Below are positions 52,327 to 60,427 of a stretch of 64,000 nt of DNA, in pieces. Every line of letters begins with the position of its first letter. Position 1 is the first letter of the stretch. The DNA lies in contig JABHCN010000009.1 of the NCBI GenBank assembly GCA_018673475.1, positions 58,367 through 122,366 of the forward strand. The letters are read 5' to 3'. The notes under the pieces are model-generated. The model did not search any database, had not been told where the DNA came from, and saw nothing but the letters and a program-made list of their open reading frames with translations. Position numbers and translations under genes: made by a program. The stretch is from Actinomycetota bacterium. Lineage in GTDB: Bacteria > Actinomycetota > Acidimicrobiia > Acidimicrobiales > MedAcidi-G1.

Positions 52327-53550
52327 ATGGACGACAGACCCCGCAACCTGCGGGCCATGCTGGCAGAGGCCAAGGACACATCCGAGCTGATGGTCGACCT
52401 CGCCTACGCATCGGTCTACTTCAACGACCCCGACATGGCCGAGGAGGTCGACGAGCTCGAGGCCCAGATGAGCGAGATGGTGCACGATATGCGCGCCGTG
52501 TGCGTTCTGGCCGCCCGAAGCCCACGTGAGGCCGAGGGCATGTCGTCGGTGCTGCAGGTTGTGTCGGCAATTGAGCGCATCGCCAACGACGCCGTGGACA
52601 TCTCGCGCATCGTCACGCGCCGCCTCGGAATACCGCAGCAACTGGTTGCCGACCTGTCCGACGCCGAGGAGGTGTCACACAGGGTCCTGGTGCGCGAGGG
52701 CTCCCACATGGCGCACCGGCCGCTGGAGGCACTGGAGTTGACGGTGCAGGCCGGTATGCGCGTCATGGCCGTGCGCCGGGGTGGCAGGTGGATCACAGAC
52801 GTGGATGGTGACACGGTCCTGGTGCCCGACGACGTGCTGTTCCTGCGAGGATCACCCGAGGGCATCACCCGCCTGCGTGAATTGGCCGCAGCGCCGGTCT
52901 GGGAGCCGCCCCGTGCGGCCGACGGCAAGGACCTGACAGATCTGGATCGGGCAGTCGACGTGCTCGTCGAGATGAAGAACCTTTCCGAGGCTGCCGTAGG
53001 CCTCGCCTACAGCGCCCTGGTCCTGGCGGACCGGGGCCTGGCGGCCGAGGTGCGCCACCTCGAGGACCGTCTCGACGAGATGAAGAACCAGTTGGAACTC
53101 TGGGTGCTCAGGTCCGCCGGTAGCGACCTCGACCCTTCAGAACTGCTGGGCGTTCTCCAGTTGGCCCAGGCCGCCGAGGACATCGGCGACCAGGCCCAGG
53201 CAATGGTGTGGCTGATCGAGGAAGAAGAGGAGCTCCACCCCATTCTCGGTATTGCCCTGGGGGAGGCCGACGAGGTTGTGGTTCGCTATCCGGTGGCAGC
53301 CGGTTCAGCCGTGGACGGCTCCACCCTCTCGGACCTGCAGCTCAACATCGAACCCGGCTTCACGGTGCTGGCCGTGCGGCGCGGAGGCGGCTACGTGTAC
53401 AGGCCACGCGGACCGGTGGTCCTTGCGGTCGGCGACGAGATCATCGCCAGCGGCCCCGACGAGGGCCGGGTGCTGCTGGCCCGCCTCTGCGGCTGGGACC
53501 TAGTTGAGGAGGAAGAGGGCGAAGACGAACTGGTCCCCGTGGCCGGCTAG
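52327..53550 (+). CDS. Tandem PhoU-like/RCK_C (TrkA-C) regulatory protein
   Basis: A 407-residue soluble protein built as two repeats, each a PhoU-like helical bundle followed by an RCK C-terminal (TrkA-C) ligand-binding domain: helices ~1-95 with RCK ~105-180, and helices ~200-300 with RCK ~310-395. The RCK halves share GMRVMAVRRGGRW and GFTVLAVRRGGGY. Such proteins bind a nucleotide, ion or second messenger and gate transporters. The adjacent MgtE-like gene is the obvious partner. An acidic tail (EEEEGEDE) ends the protein. ATG 52327 has an AGGA 4 bases upstream. Confidence 0.8.
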   Translation: MDDRPRNLRAMLAEAKDTSELMVDLAYASVYFNDPDMAEEVDELEAQMSEMVHDMRAVCVLAARSPREAEGMSSVLQVVSAIERIANDAVDISRIVTRRLGIPQQLVADLSDAEEVSHRVLVREGSHMAHRPLEALELTVQAGMRVMAVRRGGRWITDVDGDTVLVPDDVLFLRGSPEGITRLRELAAAPVWEPPRAADGKDLTDLDRAVDVLVEMKNLSEAAVGLAYSALVLADRGLAAEVRHLEDRLDEMKNQLELWVLRSAGSDLDPSELLGVLQLAQAAEDIGDQAQAMVWLIEEEEELHPILGIALGEADEVVVRYPVAAGSAVDGSTLSDLQLNIEPGFTVLAVRRGGGYVYRPRGPVVLAVGDEIIASGPDEGRVLLARLCGWDLVEEEEGEDELVPVAG

Positions 53551-54536
53551 GAGTTGTCGCCCTCGGGCCCTGCTGAACTGTCGGCCGCAATGTTGTCTGC
53601 AGGATCTCCCCTGAATAGTTCGGCTATCGCTCCGAGCGAGCCCATGGTGGAGCTCAGTTCTGCGGGTAGGAAGATCTTGGTGGCCTGGCCGTCGGCGATG
53701 GTGCCCAGGGCCTCGAGGTACTTGATGGCGATCAGGTCAGGCGTGGGGTCGCCCTCGTGGATGGCGCTGTAGACCTTGAGCACGGCCTCGGCCTCACCCT
53801 CGGCCACGGTCAACTGCCGGTAGCGCTCGGCATCGGCAACGGCCTGGATGGCCTGGGCCTCGCCCTCGGCCTCAAGGATGGCCTGCTGTTTGACGGCCTC
53901 TGATGCCAGGATCAGGGCCTGCTTCTCGCCTTCGGCACGCGTGATCGATGCCTCGCGGACACCGTCGGCCTCGAGTACCACAGCCCGCCTGGTGCGCTCG
54001 GCCTTCATCTGCTCGTGCATGGCAGCCATAACATCGCCCGGGGGGTCGATGCGCTGGATCTCAACCCTCACCACCCGTACACCCCACTTGTCGGTGGCAT
54101 CATCGAGCACCTCACGCAGCGAGACGTTCACGTTGTCGCGCGATGTGAGGGCATCGTCGAGGGTCATCTCGCCGATCACGTTGCGCAGGTTGGTCTGGGC
54201 CAACTTGGTGACGGCCATCAGGAAGTTGGCCACGTTGTAGACGAGCCGTTGGGCGTCGGTGGGCTCGTAGTAGATGACCGCATCCACGGTGACCGTCACG
54301 TTGTCCCTGGTGATGACCTCCTGGGGGGGTACGTCGACCACCTGTTCACGCATGTCCACCCGGATGAGGGACTGAACCACCGGAATGATCAACTTCAGGC
54401 CCGGGCCGGTGGTCGTCTTGTACCTGCCCAACTGCTCGATTATCCCGCGCTGGAAGGGTCGGACGATCTTGATCGCCGCGGCGGCGAACACGAAAAGTAC
54501 GAAGGCAATTACCACCAGGACGATTACCGCTGCCAT
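53547..54536 (-). CDS. SPFH/stomatin-family membrane scaffold protein
   Basis: A 329-residue protein with one N-terminal membrane anchor (residues ~3-24). The SPFH/prohibitin domain includes VRPFQRGIIEQLGRYK and VDVPPQEVITRDNVTVTVDAVIYY, and a long coiled-coil region of Glu/Ala/Arg heptads spans ~180-260. Bacterial members form large oligomers that organise membrane proteases and microdomains. The C-terminus overlaps the convergent RCK gene by 4 bases. It is the downstream partner of NfeD, 51 bases away, which is the standard bacterial arrangement. Confidence 0.92.
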   Translation of the reverse strand: MAAVIVLVVIAFVLFVFAAAAIKIVRPFQRGIIEQLGRYKTTTGPGLKLIIPVVQSLIRVDMREQVVDVPPQEVITRDNVTVTVDAVIYYEPTDAQRLVYNVANFLMAVTKLAQTNLRNVIGEMTLDDALTSRDNVNVSLREVLDDATDKWGVRVVRVEIQRIDPPGDVMAAMHEQMKAERTRRAVVLEADGVREASITRAEGEKQALILASEAVKQQAILEAEGEAQAIQAVADAERYRQLTVAEGEAEAVLKVYSAIHEGDPTPDLIAIKYLEALGTIADGQATKIFLPAELSSTMGSLGAIAELFRGDPADNIAADSSAGPEGDNS

Positions 54537-54587
54537 GTTGTTGTTCCCGTTTCTGTTGGTTGGCTGTGCTGGTCCGGTAGAACCGGA

Positions 54588-55055
54588 TCAGCCCGGTTCT
54601 GTCTCTCCGCCGATGGGCTTCACCACGACCCTGGTGCCCTCGATCCTGAGCACCTCAATGCGCGTGCCCACCGCAAGGTGGCCCTGGTCGGGGGTCTCGG
54701 CGTTCCATTCCTCGCGGCCGATGCGTACCACCCCCATCTGCTCGGGGTCGGGCGTGAGGTCGGCGATCACCACTCCGGTTTCACCAACCAGGCGCCCGGC
54801 GCCCACACCGATGGGGTTGCCACCGCGTTCCAGACGTCTGGCAAGAGGGCGGACAGCGGCGAACGAACCGCCTGAGACCACGACGAAGGTCAGCCACTGC
54901 CAAGAGGCGTCGGCACCGGCGAATGCCACGACGGTTGCAACTGCCGCACCCACACCGAACGGCAGCAGGAAGAAGGTTCCGGCCATTGCGATCTCGCCGA
55001 CCACGAAGGTGGCCGACGTAACCAGCCAGATCCAGCGCCAGACCTCGGGTTCCAC
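54588..55055 (-). CDS. NfeD-family membrane protein
   Basis: A 155-residue protein with two to three N-terminal hydrophobic segments (~8-80) and a C-terminal OB-fold domain (GETGVVIADLTPD, then MGVVRIGREEWNAE and RIEVLRIEGTRVVV). It is the short NfeD form without a protease domain and is thought to assist the SPFH protein encoded next. The GTG start at 55055 is preceded by GAGGAG about 9 bases upstream. Confidence 0.88.
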   Translation of the reverse strand: MEPEVWRWIWLVTSATFVVGEIAMAGTFFLLPFGVGAAVATVVAFAGADASWQWLTFVVVSGGSFAAVRPLARRLERGGNPIGVGAGRLVGETGVVIADLTPDPEQMGVVRIGREEWNAETPDQGHLAVGTRIEVLRIEGTRVVVKPIGGETEPG

Positions 55056-55180
55056 CTGATGGCTCCTCTCTCAGCCTGTTGGACCCACCCGGACATCTTG
55101 GTGATTCGGGTGAACCCTGCTTGTGCCAGCAACGTACTACGGGACCTCCGGGGTCGTGCAGCGCAGGTGATCGTCGCCGC

Positions 55181-55186
55181 TACCGT
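55181..55186 (+). promoter_or_regulatory. Putative -10 (TACCGT), leaderless start of mca
   Basis: CCGCTACCGT ends 8 bases before ATG 55195, identical in type and spacing to the ridA-like element. Confidence 0.55.
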
Positions 55187-55194
55187 GGACGCCC

Positions 55195-56160
55195 ATGGGG
55201 AATACGGCCGAGCCCGAACTGAGGCTCATGACCATCCACGCCCACCCGGACGATGAGGCCTCCAAGGGTGCGGCGACGGTTGCCTCATGCCATGCCGACG
55301 GAGCACGTTGTGTGCTGGTGTGCTGCACCGGCGGCGAGGTGGGGGACATTCTCAACCCGGTGATGGACACCTCCGAGGTCAGGAACGACCTGGTCGGCGT
55401 GCGTGCAGCGGAGCTCGAGAAGTCCGCCAAGATCATTGGCTATGACGAGGTCGTGATGCTGGGCTACCGCGACTCCGGTATGCCCGACACCGACGAGAAT
55501 GCCCACCCTGATGCCTTCGCCAACGCCGACCCCGACGAGGCCATCGCCCGCCTGGTGAAGGTCATCCGCAGGGTCAGGCCGCACGTGATCGTGACCTACC
55601 CCGACGACCGGCGGGGCTACAACCACCCCGATCACCTCCAGGTGCACGACATCTCGGTTCCCGCCTTCGAGGTTGCCGGCGACCCCGACTGCTGCCCCGA
55701 GGCAGGTGAGCCCTGGCACCCGCTGAAGCTCTACTTCACCACCTGGTCCCGTGCCCGCATCGAGGGACTGCACCGCAAGCACCAGGAGCTGGGTATCGAG
55801 TCGCCCTACAGCGAGTGGTGGTTCAAGCGTCCCTCCCAGGACCACCTCATCACCACGCAGGTGCCGGTCGGCGACCACTGGGACGTCCGACGCGATGCCC
55901 TGCTCGCCCACGCCACCCAGGTCGACCCTGAGTCACCGTTCTGGTTCGGCCTGCCCGATGAGGTGGCCAGGACCGTCCACCCCTTCGACGACTACGTGCT
56001 GGCACAGTCGCTCGTTGGTGGGCCCGTCGACGGCCGAATCGAGGATGACCTGTTCGAGGGCATCCGTGGCATGTCGCCCGGCGAGGTCGAGGCGTTGGCA
56101 CATCGGGGTGTCGGCGGGAGGCCACCCGACGGTGAGGCCCTGATGGACAAGACCAGATGA
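55195..56160 (+). CDS. mca: Mycothiol S-conjugate amidase Mca (PIG-L family)
   Basis: A 321-residue zinc amidase of the MshB/Mca family. The zinc site is in HAHPDDEASKG (~15-25) and NHPDHLQVHD (~142-151). The QELGIESPYSEWW segment and the overall length fit Mca better than MshB. Mca cleaves mycothiol adducts of electrophiles to a mercapturate and GlcN-inositol, detoxifying the cell. Its presence implies mycothiol as the thiol buffer and is strong evidence for Actinobacteria. The stop overlaps the SCP2-like gene (ATGA). Confidence 0.9.
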   Translation: MGNTAEPELRLMTIHAHPDDEASKGAATVASCHADGARCVLVCCTGGEVGDILNPVMDTSEVRNDLVGVRAAELEKSAKIIGYDEVVMLGYRDSGMPDTDENAHPDAFANADPDEAIARLVKVIRRVRPHVIVTYPDDRRGYNHPDHLQVHDISVPAFEVAGDPDCCPEAGEPWHPLKLYFTTWSRARIEGLHRKHQELGIESPYSEWWFKRPSQDHLITTQVPVGDHWDVRRDALLAHATQVDPESPFWFGLPDEVARTVHPFDDYVLAQSLVGGPVDGRIEDDLFEGIRGMSPGEVEALAHRGVGGRPPDGEALMDKTR

Positions 56161-56549
56161 CCCAGTTCCTGTCCGAGGACTGGATGGCGGAGCTGGCCGT
56201 GGCCTGCTCCGCCCTTCCGGAGCAACCCGGGGTGGATGGCACCGTCAGGTTCGTGGTCACCAGCACCCCACTCGGCCGGGTGGAGTTCCGCACGGTCGTC
56301 GCCGACGGTCAGGTGGCCGAGGTGGTCCCCGGCAAGCCGGGCGAGGCCGATGCCACGGTCACCTGGAAGTATCCGGAGGCGGTCGCATGGTTGACCGGCG
56401 AGCTGGACCCCGACGTGGCCTTCATGACCGGCCGCTGCAAGGTTGAGGGCGACTACGAGGCCTACGTGTATGGGCTGCGGCCCGTGTTCGGAGGCGAGCC
56501 CTGGGCTGAGCTGCTGGCCTCCCTGGCAGGCACAACCGAGTTCGGGTAG
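56157..56549 (+). CDS. SCP2 sterol-binding-like domain protein
   Basis: A 130-residue single-domain protein. The pattern of strands with VTWKYPEAVAWLTGELDPDVAFMTGRCKVEGDY (~63-95) matches the SCP2-like fold, which binds hydrophobic ligands such as acyl chains and in Actinobacteria also appears near mycothiol-dependent enzymes. It is coupled to mca by ATGA, so a role in thiol-related chemistry or handling a lipophilic conjugate is possible. No catalytic residues are recognised. Confidence 0.72.
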   Translation: MTQFLSEDWMAELAVACSALPEQPGVDGTVRFVVTSTPLGRVEFRTVVADGQVAEVVPGKPGEADATVTWKYPEAVAWLTGELDPDVAFMTGRCKVEGDYEAYVYGLRPVFGGEPWAELLASLAGTTEFG

Positions 56550-56551
56550 GA

Positions 56552-56565
56552 GAACCCGCGGGTTC
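56552..56565. terminator. Short bidirectional terminator-like palindrome
   Basis: GAACCCGCGGGTTC, a 14-base perfect palindrome in the gap between the convergent SCP2-like and YdjC-like genes. No T-tract; low confidence as a terminator. Confidence 0.4.
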
Positions 56566-57412
56566 AGGTTGCGGCCCGCTGGGCGTCTCGGATTTCGCGC
56601 CAACTGACGAGGGTCACCCCACCCCTGTCGACATCGGCCCACAACTCGGAGTTGCCACACATCAGGTCACGGTGCTCGACGCGCCGGCCCCAGCCGTGGC
56701 AGAGGGCCCGCAACTCGGGAGTGTCGTCGGCCGGCTCCACCACCAACTCGGTGACACCCGGCGCCAGGTCCATGGCCGAGCGCTCGAGGGCGGCGGGTTC
56801 AGCCAGCCTCTCAAGCCTGTGGTGGTCAACCGTGAGCACGCCCTCGTCAGCGGCAAGGGACCGGAAGGGAAAGCCTGCTGTGGTCTCGGCCGGTGCACCC
56901 TCGAGCCTCATCGGCAGGTCGAAGTCGACGGCCAACTCGAGGTACACGTCGAAGAACTCGGGTCGGTTCTGGAGGGCCCCCATGTGCGAGCTGATGTGGG
57001 TTACGTCGAAGCCCCACAGGATCGCCCTCTCCAGCTGTGCCCTGCATTCCCGCCTGGCCTCGTCGAGGTCGGCGTGGTCCCAGAGGTCCTCGACCGTGCG
57101 CGGGAAGCCTCCGTCGCCGTCGAGGAGAGACGGCGCGTGGGTAATGGGCCGCCACCTGTAGCAGTCGAGTTCTGCGTTGAGCGTCAGGTGCACGCCGACC
57201 GCCTCGCCCCGGTAGTGGTAGGCGGCTTCGCGTGCCCACGGGCCGGGAACCATGAGTGAGGCCCCGGTGGCAAGGCCGGAGCGGAGGCTCTCGTAGACGC
57301 CCACGTTTGAGGCGTGGCACATGCCGAGCTGGTCTGAGGTGAGCACCAGGAGCCTGTCGTCGGCAGCGTGGCCGAGTACCTCTGAGAGCGCGCTCGCACC
57401 GGTGTTGGTCAC
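56564..57412 (-). CDS. YdjC/ChbG-family carbohydrate deacetylase-like protein
   Basis: A 282-residue TIM-barrel-like protein. LLVLTSDQLGMCHASNVGVYESL (~17-39) is the YdjC opening motif, though the usual DD dyad reads SD. VGVHLTLNAE (~74-83) and the HISSHMGALQNRPEFFDVYLEL segment (~135-155) supply the metal histidines. ChbG removes an acetyl group from diacetylchitobiose; HpnK acts on hopanoids. The replaced aspartate makes activity uncertain. GTG 57412 is chosen because a TACCGT -10 ends 7 bases before it; the longer open frame upstream overlaps the nuclease gene. Confidence 0.78.
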   Translation of the reverse strand: MTNTGASALSEVLGHAADDRLLVLTSDQLGMCHASNVGVYESLRSGLATGASLMVPGPWAREAAYHYRGEAVGVHLTLNAELDCYRWRPITHAPSLLDGDGGFPRTVEDLWDHADLDEARRECRAQLERAILWGFDVTHISSHMGALQNRPEFFDVYLELAVDFDLPMRLEGAPAETTAGFPFRSLAADEGVLTVDHHRLERLAEPAALERSAMDLAPGVTELVVEPADDTPELRALCHGWGRRVEHRDLMCGNSELWADVDRGGVTLVSWREIRDAQRAAT

Positions 57413-57419
57413 GGTTGGA

Positions 57420-57425
57420 ACGGTA
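57420..57425 (-). promoter_or_regulatory. Putative -10 (TACCGT), leaderless start of YdjC-like gene
   Basis: GGTACCGT on the minus strand ends 7 bases before GTG 57412 and supports that start. Confidence 0.45.
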
Positions 57426-57452
57426 CCCCAGGTGAGCGGGTGGGATGGTCGT

Positions 57453-58040
57453 TCAGGAAAGCGGCTCGTGGGCTCCACCGCAGGCCGACCAGAGTCCCAG
57501 CCCGGCTGCCCTGGCGCGGCTCTCTGCTGCTGCCAGTTCATGGCGCAGCCCGTCGTTGGGGGAGATGTGGAGGGATGCGGCAAAGCCCCGCTCGACCATG
57601 GATGCGTTGACCGCCAGGCCGTCTGACAGCCGCTCGATGTATGCGAGGAGCCGGCCGTAGCGGTCACGTGCCTCTACATCTCGTTGTACGAGTACCGCGG
57701 TTCCCGGCGGGAGCAGCAGCGCCATGCGCGCGGATGCCTCGGAGCCAAAGCACTCGACCGGGCGGTCGGGGTGCACGGTCTCGGGTGTGTCGATTCCCAG
57801 CAGTCTGACGATCTCGTCGTTGCCGCTCAGGTCAATGACGACGGTGTCTCCGTCTATGACGCCGACCACGGTGCCGAGCCCAGCGGACGGTGGCTGGTCC
57901 CGTGAGCAGGCGGCTAGGCCCATGCCAAGGATCGTCAGGCCCATCACGACGCCGACAACCATCGTTGCAACCTTTTCAATCGGGTGGACCCTGACCACCT
58001 GGAACAGGCCCGTGTCGCCCGGTGACAGGTCAGGCGGCAT
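57453..58040 (-). CDS. Staphylococcal-nuclease-like lipoprotein
   Basis: A ~195-residue exported nuclease. A hydrophobic segment (~27-43) ends at a good lipobox, GLAAC, with Cys45 as the lipidation site. The SNase domain follows: VVGVIDGDTVVID (~56-68), VRLLGIDTPET with the catalytic arginine and calcium-binding aspartate (~77-87), and RDRYGRLLAYI (~120-130). It would degrade extracellular DNA or RNA with Ca2+. ATG 58040 overlaps the end of a small upstream gene and has a GGAG about 13 bases before it. ATG 57965 would give a shorter signal peptide and is an alternative. Confidence 0.75.
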   Translation of the reverse strand: MPPDLSPGDTGLFQVVRVHPIEKVATMVVGVVMGLTILGMGLAACSRDQPPSAGLGTVVGVIDGDTVVIDLSGNDEIVRLLGIDTPETVHPDRPVECFGSEASARMALLLPPGTAVLVQRDVEARDRYGRLLAYIERLSDGLAVNASMVERGFAASLHISPNDGLRHELAAAESRARAAGLGLWSACGGAHEPLS

Positions 58041-58257
58041 CTGCGATCTTGTCTCCACTGCGCCCGCCCACAGGCGCTTCGGGTTCCATCGACTCGACCG
58101 ACCGGTCGAGGCGCGACCGTGGGTGGCTGGCCAGCAGCGCCCGGGCCTCGGCAACTCCTGCCAGGCCGATCTGACGGGTGTGTGCATCCATCGGGCGGTG
58201 ACGGGGCCATTCCCCCTGTCTCTTCGTCGGTCTCGTGAGGCTGAGCTGTTCGTTCAT
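58030..58257 (-). CDS. Small conserved-looking protein of unknown function (75 residues)
   Basis: A short gene with the segments QIGLAGVAEARALLASH and SHPRSRLDRSVESME, of helical, charged character and without a membrane segment or signal. I recognise no domain. Support for coding comes from actinobacterial codon usage, the fit between the divergent plus-strand gene and the nuclease gene, and its 11-base overlap with the latter's start. A CATACT -10-like hexamer lies 6 bases before the ATG. Confidence 0.55.
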   Translation of the reverse strand: MNEQLSLTRPTKRQGEWPRHRPMDAHTRQIGLAGVAEARALLASHPRSRLDRSVESMEPEAPVGGRSGDKIADAA

Positions 58258-58322
58258 GGTCGAAGTATGAACACGGGGTGTGACAGCCGAACCTGGGCGC
58301 GGAACGCGTCGGGGAACGTCTA

Positions 58323-58337
58323 GTGTGGTTTCCACAC
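58323..58337. promoter_or_regulatory. Palindromic operator-like site in a divergent promoter
   Basis: GTGTGG-TTT-CCACAC, perfect 6-bp arms, overlapping a TAGTGT -10-like hexamer (58321-58326) for the small gene at 58382. It is a plausible repressor site. Confidence 0.4.
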
Positions 58338-58381
58338 AGGCAGGTTGACCTGTTGCCGAACCAGACGGAAGGGAGATGCCA

Positions 58382-58561
58382 GTGACCGAGACGCTCGACA
58401 CAGCAACAATTGACGAGATCAAGGCCATCATCGACCGGGGGCTCGGCACCACCAAGAGCCGTGAGCTCATTGCGTCCTCCGAGGTGGCCGACCTGCTGCT
58501 CGACCTTCGCCTGTTGCTGGCAACGAGCGACGCTGCAATAGAGGCCGCCTCGGCCAACTGA
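58382..58561 (+). CDS. Small protein of unknown function (59 residues)
   Basis: A tiny acidic-helical protein (DEIKAIIDRGLG, then SSEVADLLLDLRLLLATSD). The start is GTG 58382, because GGAAGGGAG lies 6 bases before it; the ATG at 58376 touches that Shine-Dalgarno sequence. No domain is recognised. The clear ribosome-binding site and the palindrome-bearing promoter argue that it is real. It may act as a small regulatory or adaptor protein, but nothing in the sequence says which. Confidence 0.6.
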   Translation: MTETLDTATIDEIKAIIDRGLGTTKSRELIASSEVADLLLDLRLLLATSDAAIEAASAN

Positions 58562-58595
58562 GTTTCACGACCGGCATGGTCAGCCGGTCAACTGC

Positions 58596-59216
58596 CTACC
58601 TCAGCGAGAAGATCCTCCGGACCACTCGGCCAATAAGCAGGCCAACCCCGGCGCCCACGACGACATCGCTGGCGTGGTGGATACGAACATGGATCCTCGA
58701 GGCGGCAACCACCCCCGCCAGCCCGTACCACAGCGGCTTCACCCTTGAGCGTTCCGACAACAGGGTTGCGGCCATGAACGCCGCGGAGGCGTGCCCCGAC
58801 GGGAAGCTGCTGGTGAGAGGCTGCCTCAGGTTGTGTGGCCTCTCCTCTTCGTGGAGGGGCCGCTCGCGACGGAACAGGGATTTGATCGCGCCGTTGACAA
58901 GTGCCGACTCGAGCCCAAGGGCCAGAGCCAGGCGGGCAGCCTCCCGGTGGCCGCGACGCGATGTGAGACCCCTGGCGGTTCCGGCGATGTGCCAGATGAG
59001 GCTGAAGTCACCCAGCTCGCTGGCGGTGTAGAAGACCCGGTCGGCCAACTGGTTGCCACGGAGCGGCTCCCAGATTCTGTCGATGGCATCGTCGACGGCG
59101 GCTCCCACCTTGCCGAGGGGGTGCCCGGGCTCAGCGGCCTCCGGCATCTCGCCAGCTTCTTCTGGGCCGTCGACAACGAGGTGGAGGGGCCTCTCCGGCT
59201 CTGGAGTCGTGACCAT
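58596..59216 (-). CDS. PAP2-family membrane phosphatase
   Basis: A 206-residue integral membrane protein with the three-part acid phosphatase signature: KSLFRRERP, PSGHASA and SRIHVRIHHASDV. It would dephosphorylate a lipid phosphate such as phosphatidate or undecaprenyl diphosphate. ATG 59216 is chosen over a TTG at 59225 because a TAGGCT -10 ends 8 bases before it. It directly follows the geranylgeranyl-reductase-like gene on the same strand, which hints at isoprenoid lipid metabolism. Confidence 0.88.
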   Translation of the reverse strand: MVTTPEPERPLHLVVDGPEEAGEMPEAAEPGHPLGKVGAAVDDAIDRIWEPLRGNQLADRVFYTASELGDFSLIWHIAGTARGLTSRRGHREAARLALALGLESALVNGAIKSLFRRERPLHEEERPHNLRQPLTSSFPSGHASAAFMAATLLSERSRVKPLWYGLAGVVAASRIHVRIHHASDVVVGAGVGLLIGRVVRRIFSLR

Positions 59217-59224
59217 GGGATCCA

Positions 59225-59230
59225 AGCCTA
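59225..59230 (-). promoter_or_regulatory. Putative -10 (TAGGCT), leaderless start of PAP2 gene
   Basis: CGTAGGCT on the minus strand ends 8 bases before ATG 59216, overlapping the end of the upstream gene. Confidence 0.4.
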
Positions 59231-60427
59231 CGGGCGGTACGTACCGGGTTGGCTCAGGGCTCCCCGCCGCCAGCGCCTCGGCGTGGCCAGCAGGGCGCGT
59301 GGATAGTCCTCAAACAGCCACCGGGCGAAGTTGCGCCGGGTCCATGCGGTGGATCCAGCCAGCCGCACGAGACCGTCAACTGTCATCGCATTCGACATGA
59401 GGTGCCGTACGGCAGTCGACATTCGGTGGTCGGCAACCAGGTCCCGTCTCACCGCCTGCCTGTACCGGGACCCGATCGAGTCAGGTGGGCCACCGGCCAG
59501 GATTGCCTTGGCTGCCAGCGTTCCGGTTAGAAGGGCCTGTCCGATCCCCTCGCCGGTGAGAGAGTCGGTCGCCCCGGCGGCGTCGCCGGTGAACAGCACG
59601 GGACCGTGGTTGAGCACCGCCGAGGAGATCCGTGTGGGGATCGGCCAAGCCATATGGCGACCCTCGGGAACAGCAGCCTCGCCGAGAACCTCCCGTATTT
59701 CTGGACGTTCCAGGAGGCCGGACCAGATGGCGCCGGTTTCACCGATGGGGACGCGCCCACCCCTGAGTACGCCGAAACCCACGTTGGCCCGTCCGCCCGG
59801 CAGGGGGAAGCTCCATGCGTACCCGGGTAGCAGGTCGGCCTGGAACCAGACGTGCAGGTCGGCCGCTGCGGGGCCCACGCCGGACACGTACTGCCGGAAG
59901 GCGTGCCACTCGCCCCGGTAGCCCTCCTCGGTTAGGCCCAGGGACCTGCGGGTTGGCGACCACATTCCGTCCGCGGCCACCACAGCGCCGGCTGCCACCT
60001 CGCCGATGCCGTCGACCTCAAGGACTGCTGAGTCGCCGTCGATCCGTATTCCTGCCAGGGCGCTGTTCTGGCTGACGTCTGCGCCGGCTGCGCTGGCGAG
60101 GTCCAGCAGTGCGAGGTCGAGTTCCGCCCTTGGTACGACCGCGGCGAACTGCCCGGAGCCTGTGGGGAGCTGGAACGTGGCTGCCCAACCCGATGTCGAG
60201 TGCATGACCGCCCCGGCTACCGGATGCCAACTTGAGGTCTGGTCCGGATCCAGGCCAAGTTGTTCGCAGAGCCGTAGCGCCAGGGTCGTGAGGCCGTCCC
60301 CGCAGCACTTGTCTCTCGGGAAGGTGGCCTTGTCGATGAGCAGAACGGAACGCCCTGCCCGGGCCAGGAGGGTGGCTGCTGCGGACCCGGCAGGCCCCCC
60401 ACCGACCACGGCAACGTCAACCTGCAT
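59228..60427 (-). CDS. Geranylgeranyl-reductase-family FAD oxidoreductase
   Basis: A 399-residue flavoprotein. It begins with VAVVGGGPAGSAAATLLARAG (residues ~4-24) and then DKCCGDGLT (~40-48), the latter characteristic of geranylgeranyl reductases. A second FAD motif, LFTGDAAGATDSLTGEGIG, lies around residues 275-293. It would saturate double bonds of polyprenyl chains, for example in menaquinone or membrane lipids. It overlaps nucS by TGATG and is followed by a PAP2 phosphatase gene. Confidence 0.88.
   Translation of the reverse strand: MQVDVAVVGGGPAGSAAATLLARAGRSVLLIDKATFPRDKCCGDGLTTLALRLCEQLGLDPDQTSSWHPVAGAVMHSTSGWAATFQLPTGSGQFAAVVPRAELDLALLDLASAAGADVSQNSALAGIRIDGDSAVLEVDGIGEVAAGAVVAADGMWSPTRRSLGLTEEGYRGEWHAFRQYVSGVGPAAADLHVWFQADLLPGYAWSFPLPGGRANVGFGVLRGGRVPIGETGAIWSGLLERPEIREVLGEAAVPEGRHMAWPIPTRISSAVLNHGPVLFTGDAAGATDSLTGEGIGQALLTGTLAAKAILAGGPPDSIGSRYRQAVRRDLVADHRMSTAVRHLMSNAMTVDGLVRLAGSTAWTRRNFARWLFEDYPRALLATPRRWRRGALSQPGTYRP

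Noticed and set aside
50532..52379. Minus-strand open frame (615 codons) opposite the MgtE-like gene
   Set aside because: It spans two plus-strand genes and their promoter, and is rich in His/Gln/Gly without hydrophobic or domain pattern; a shadow.
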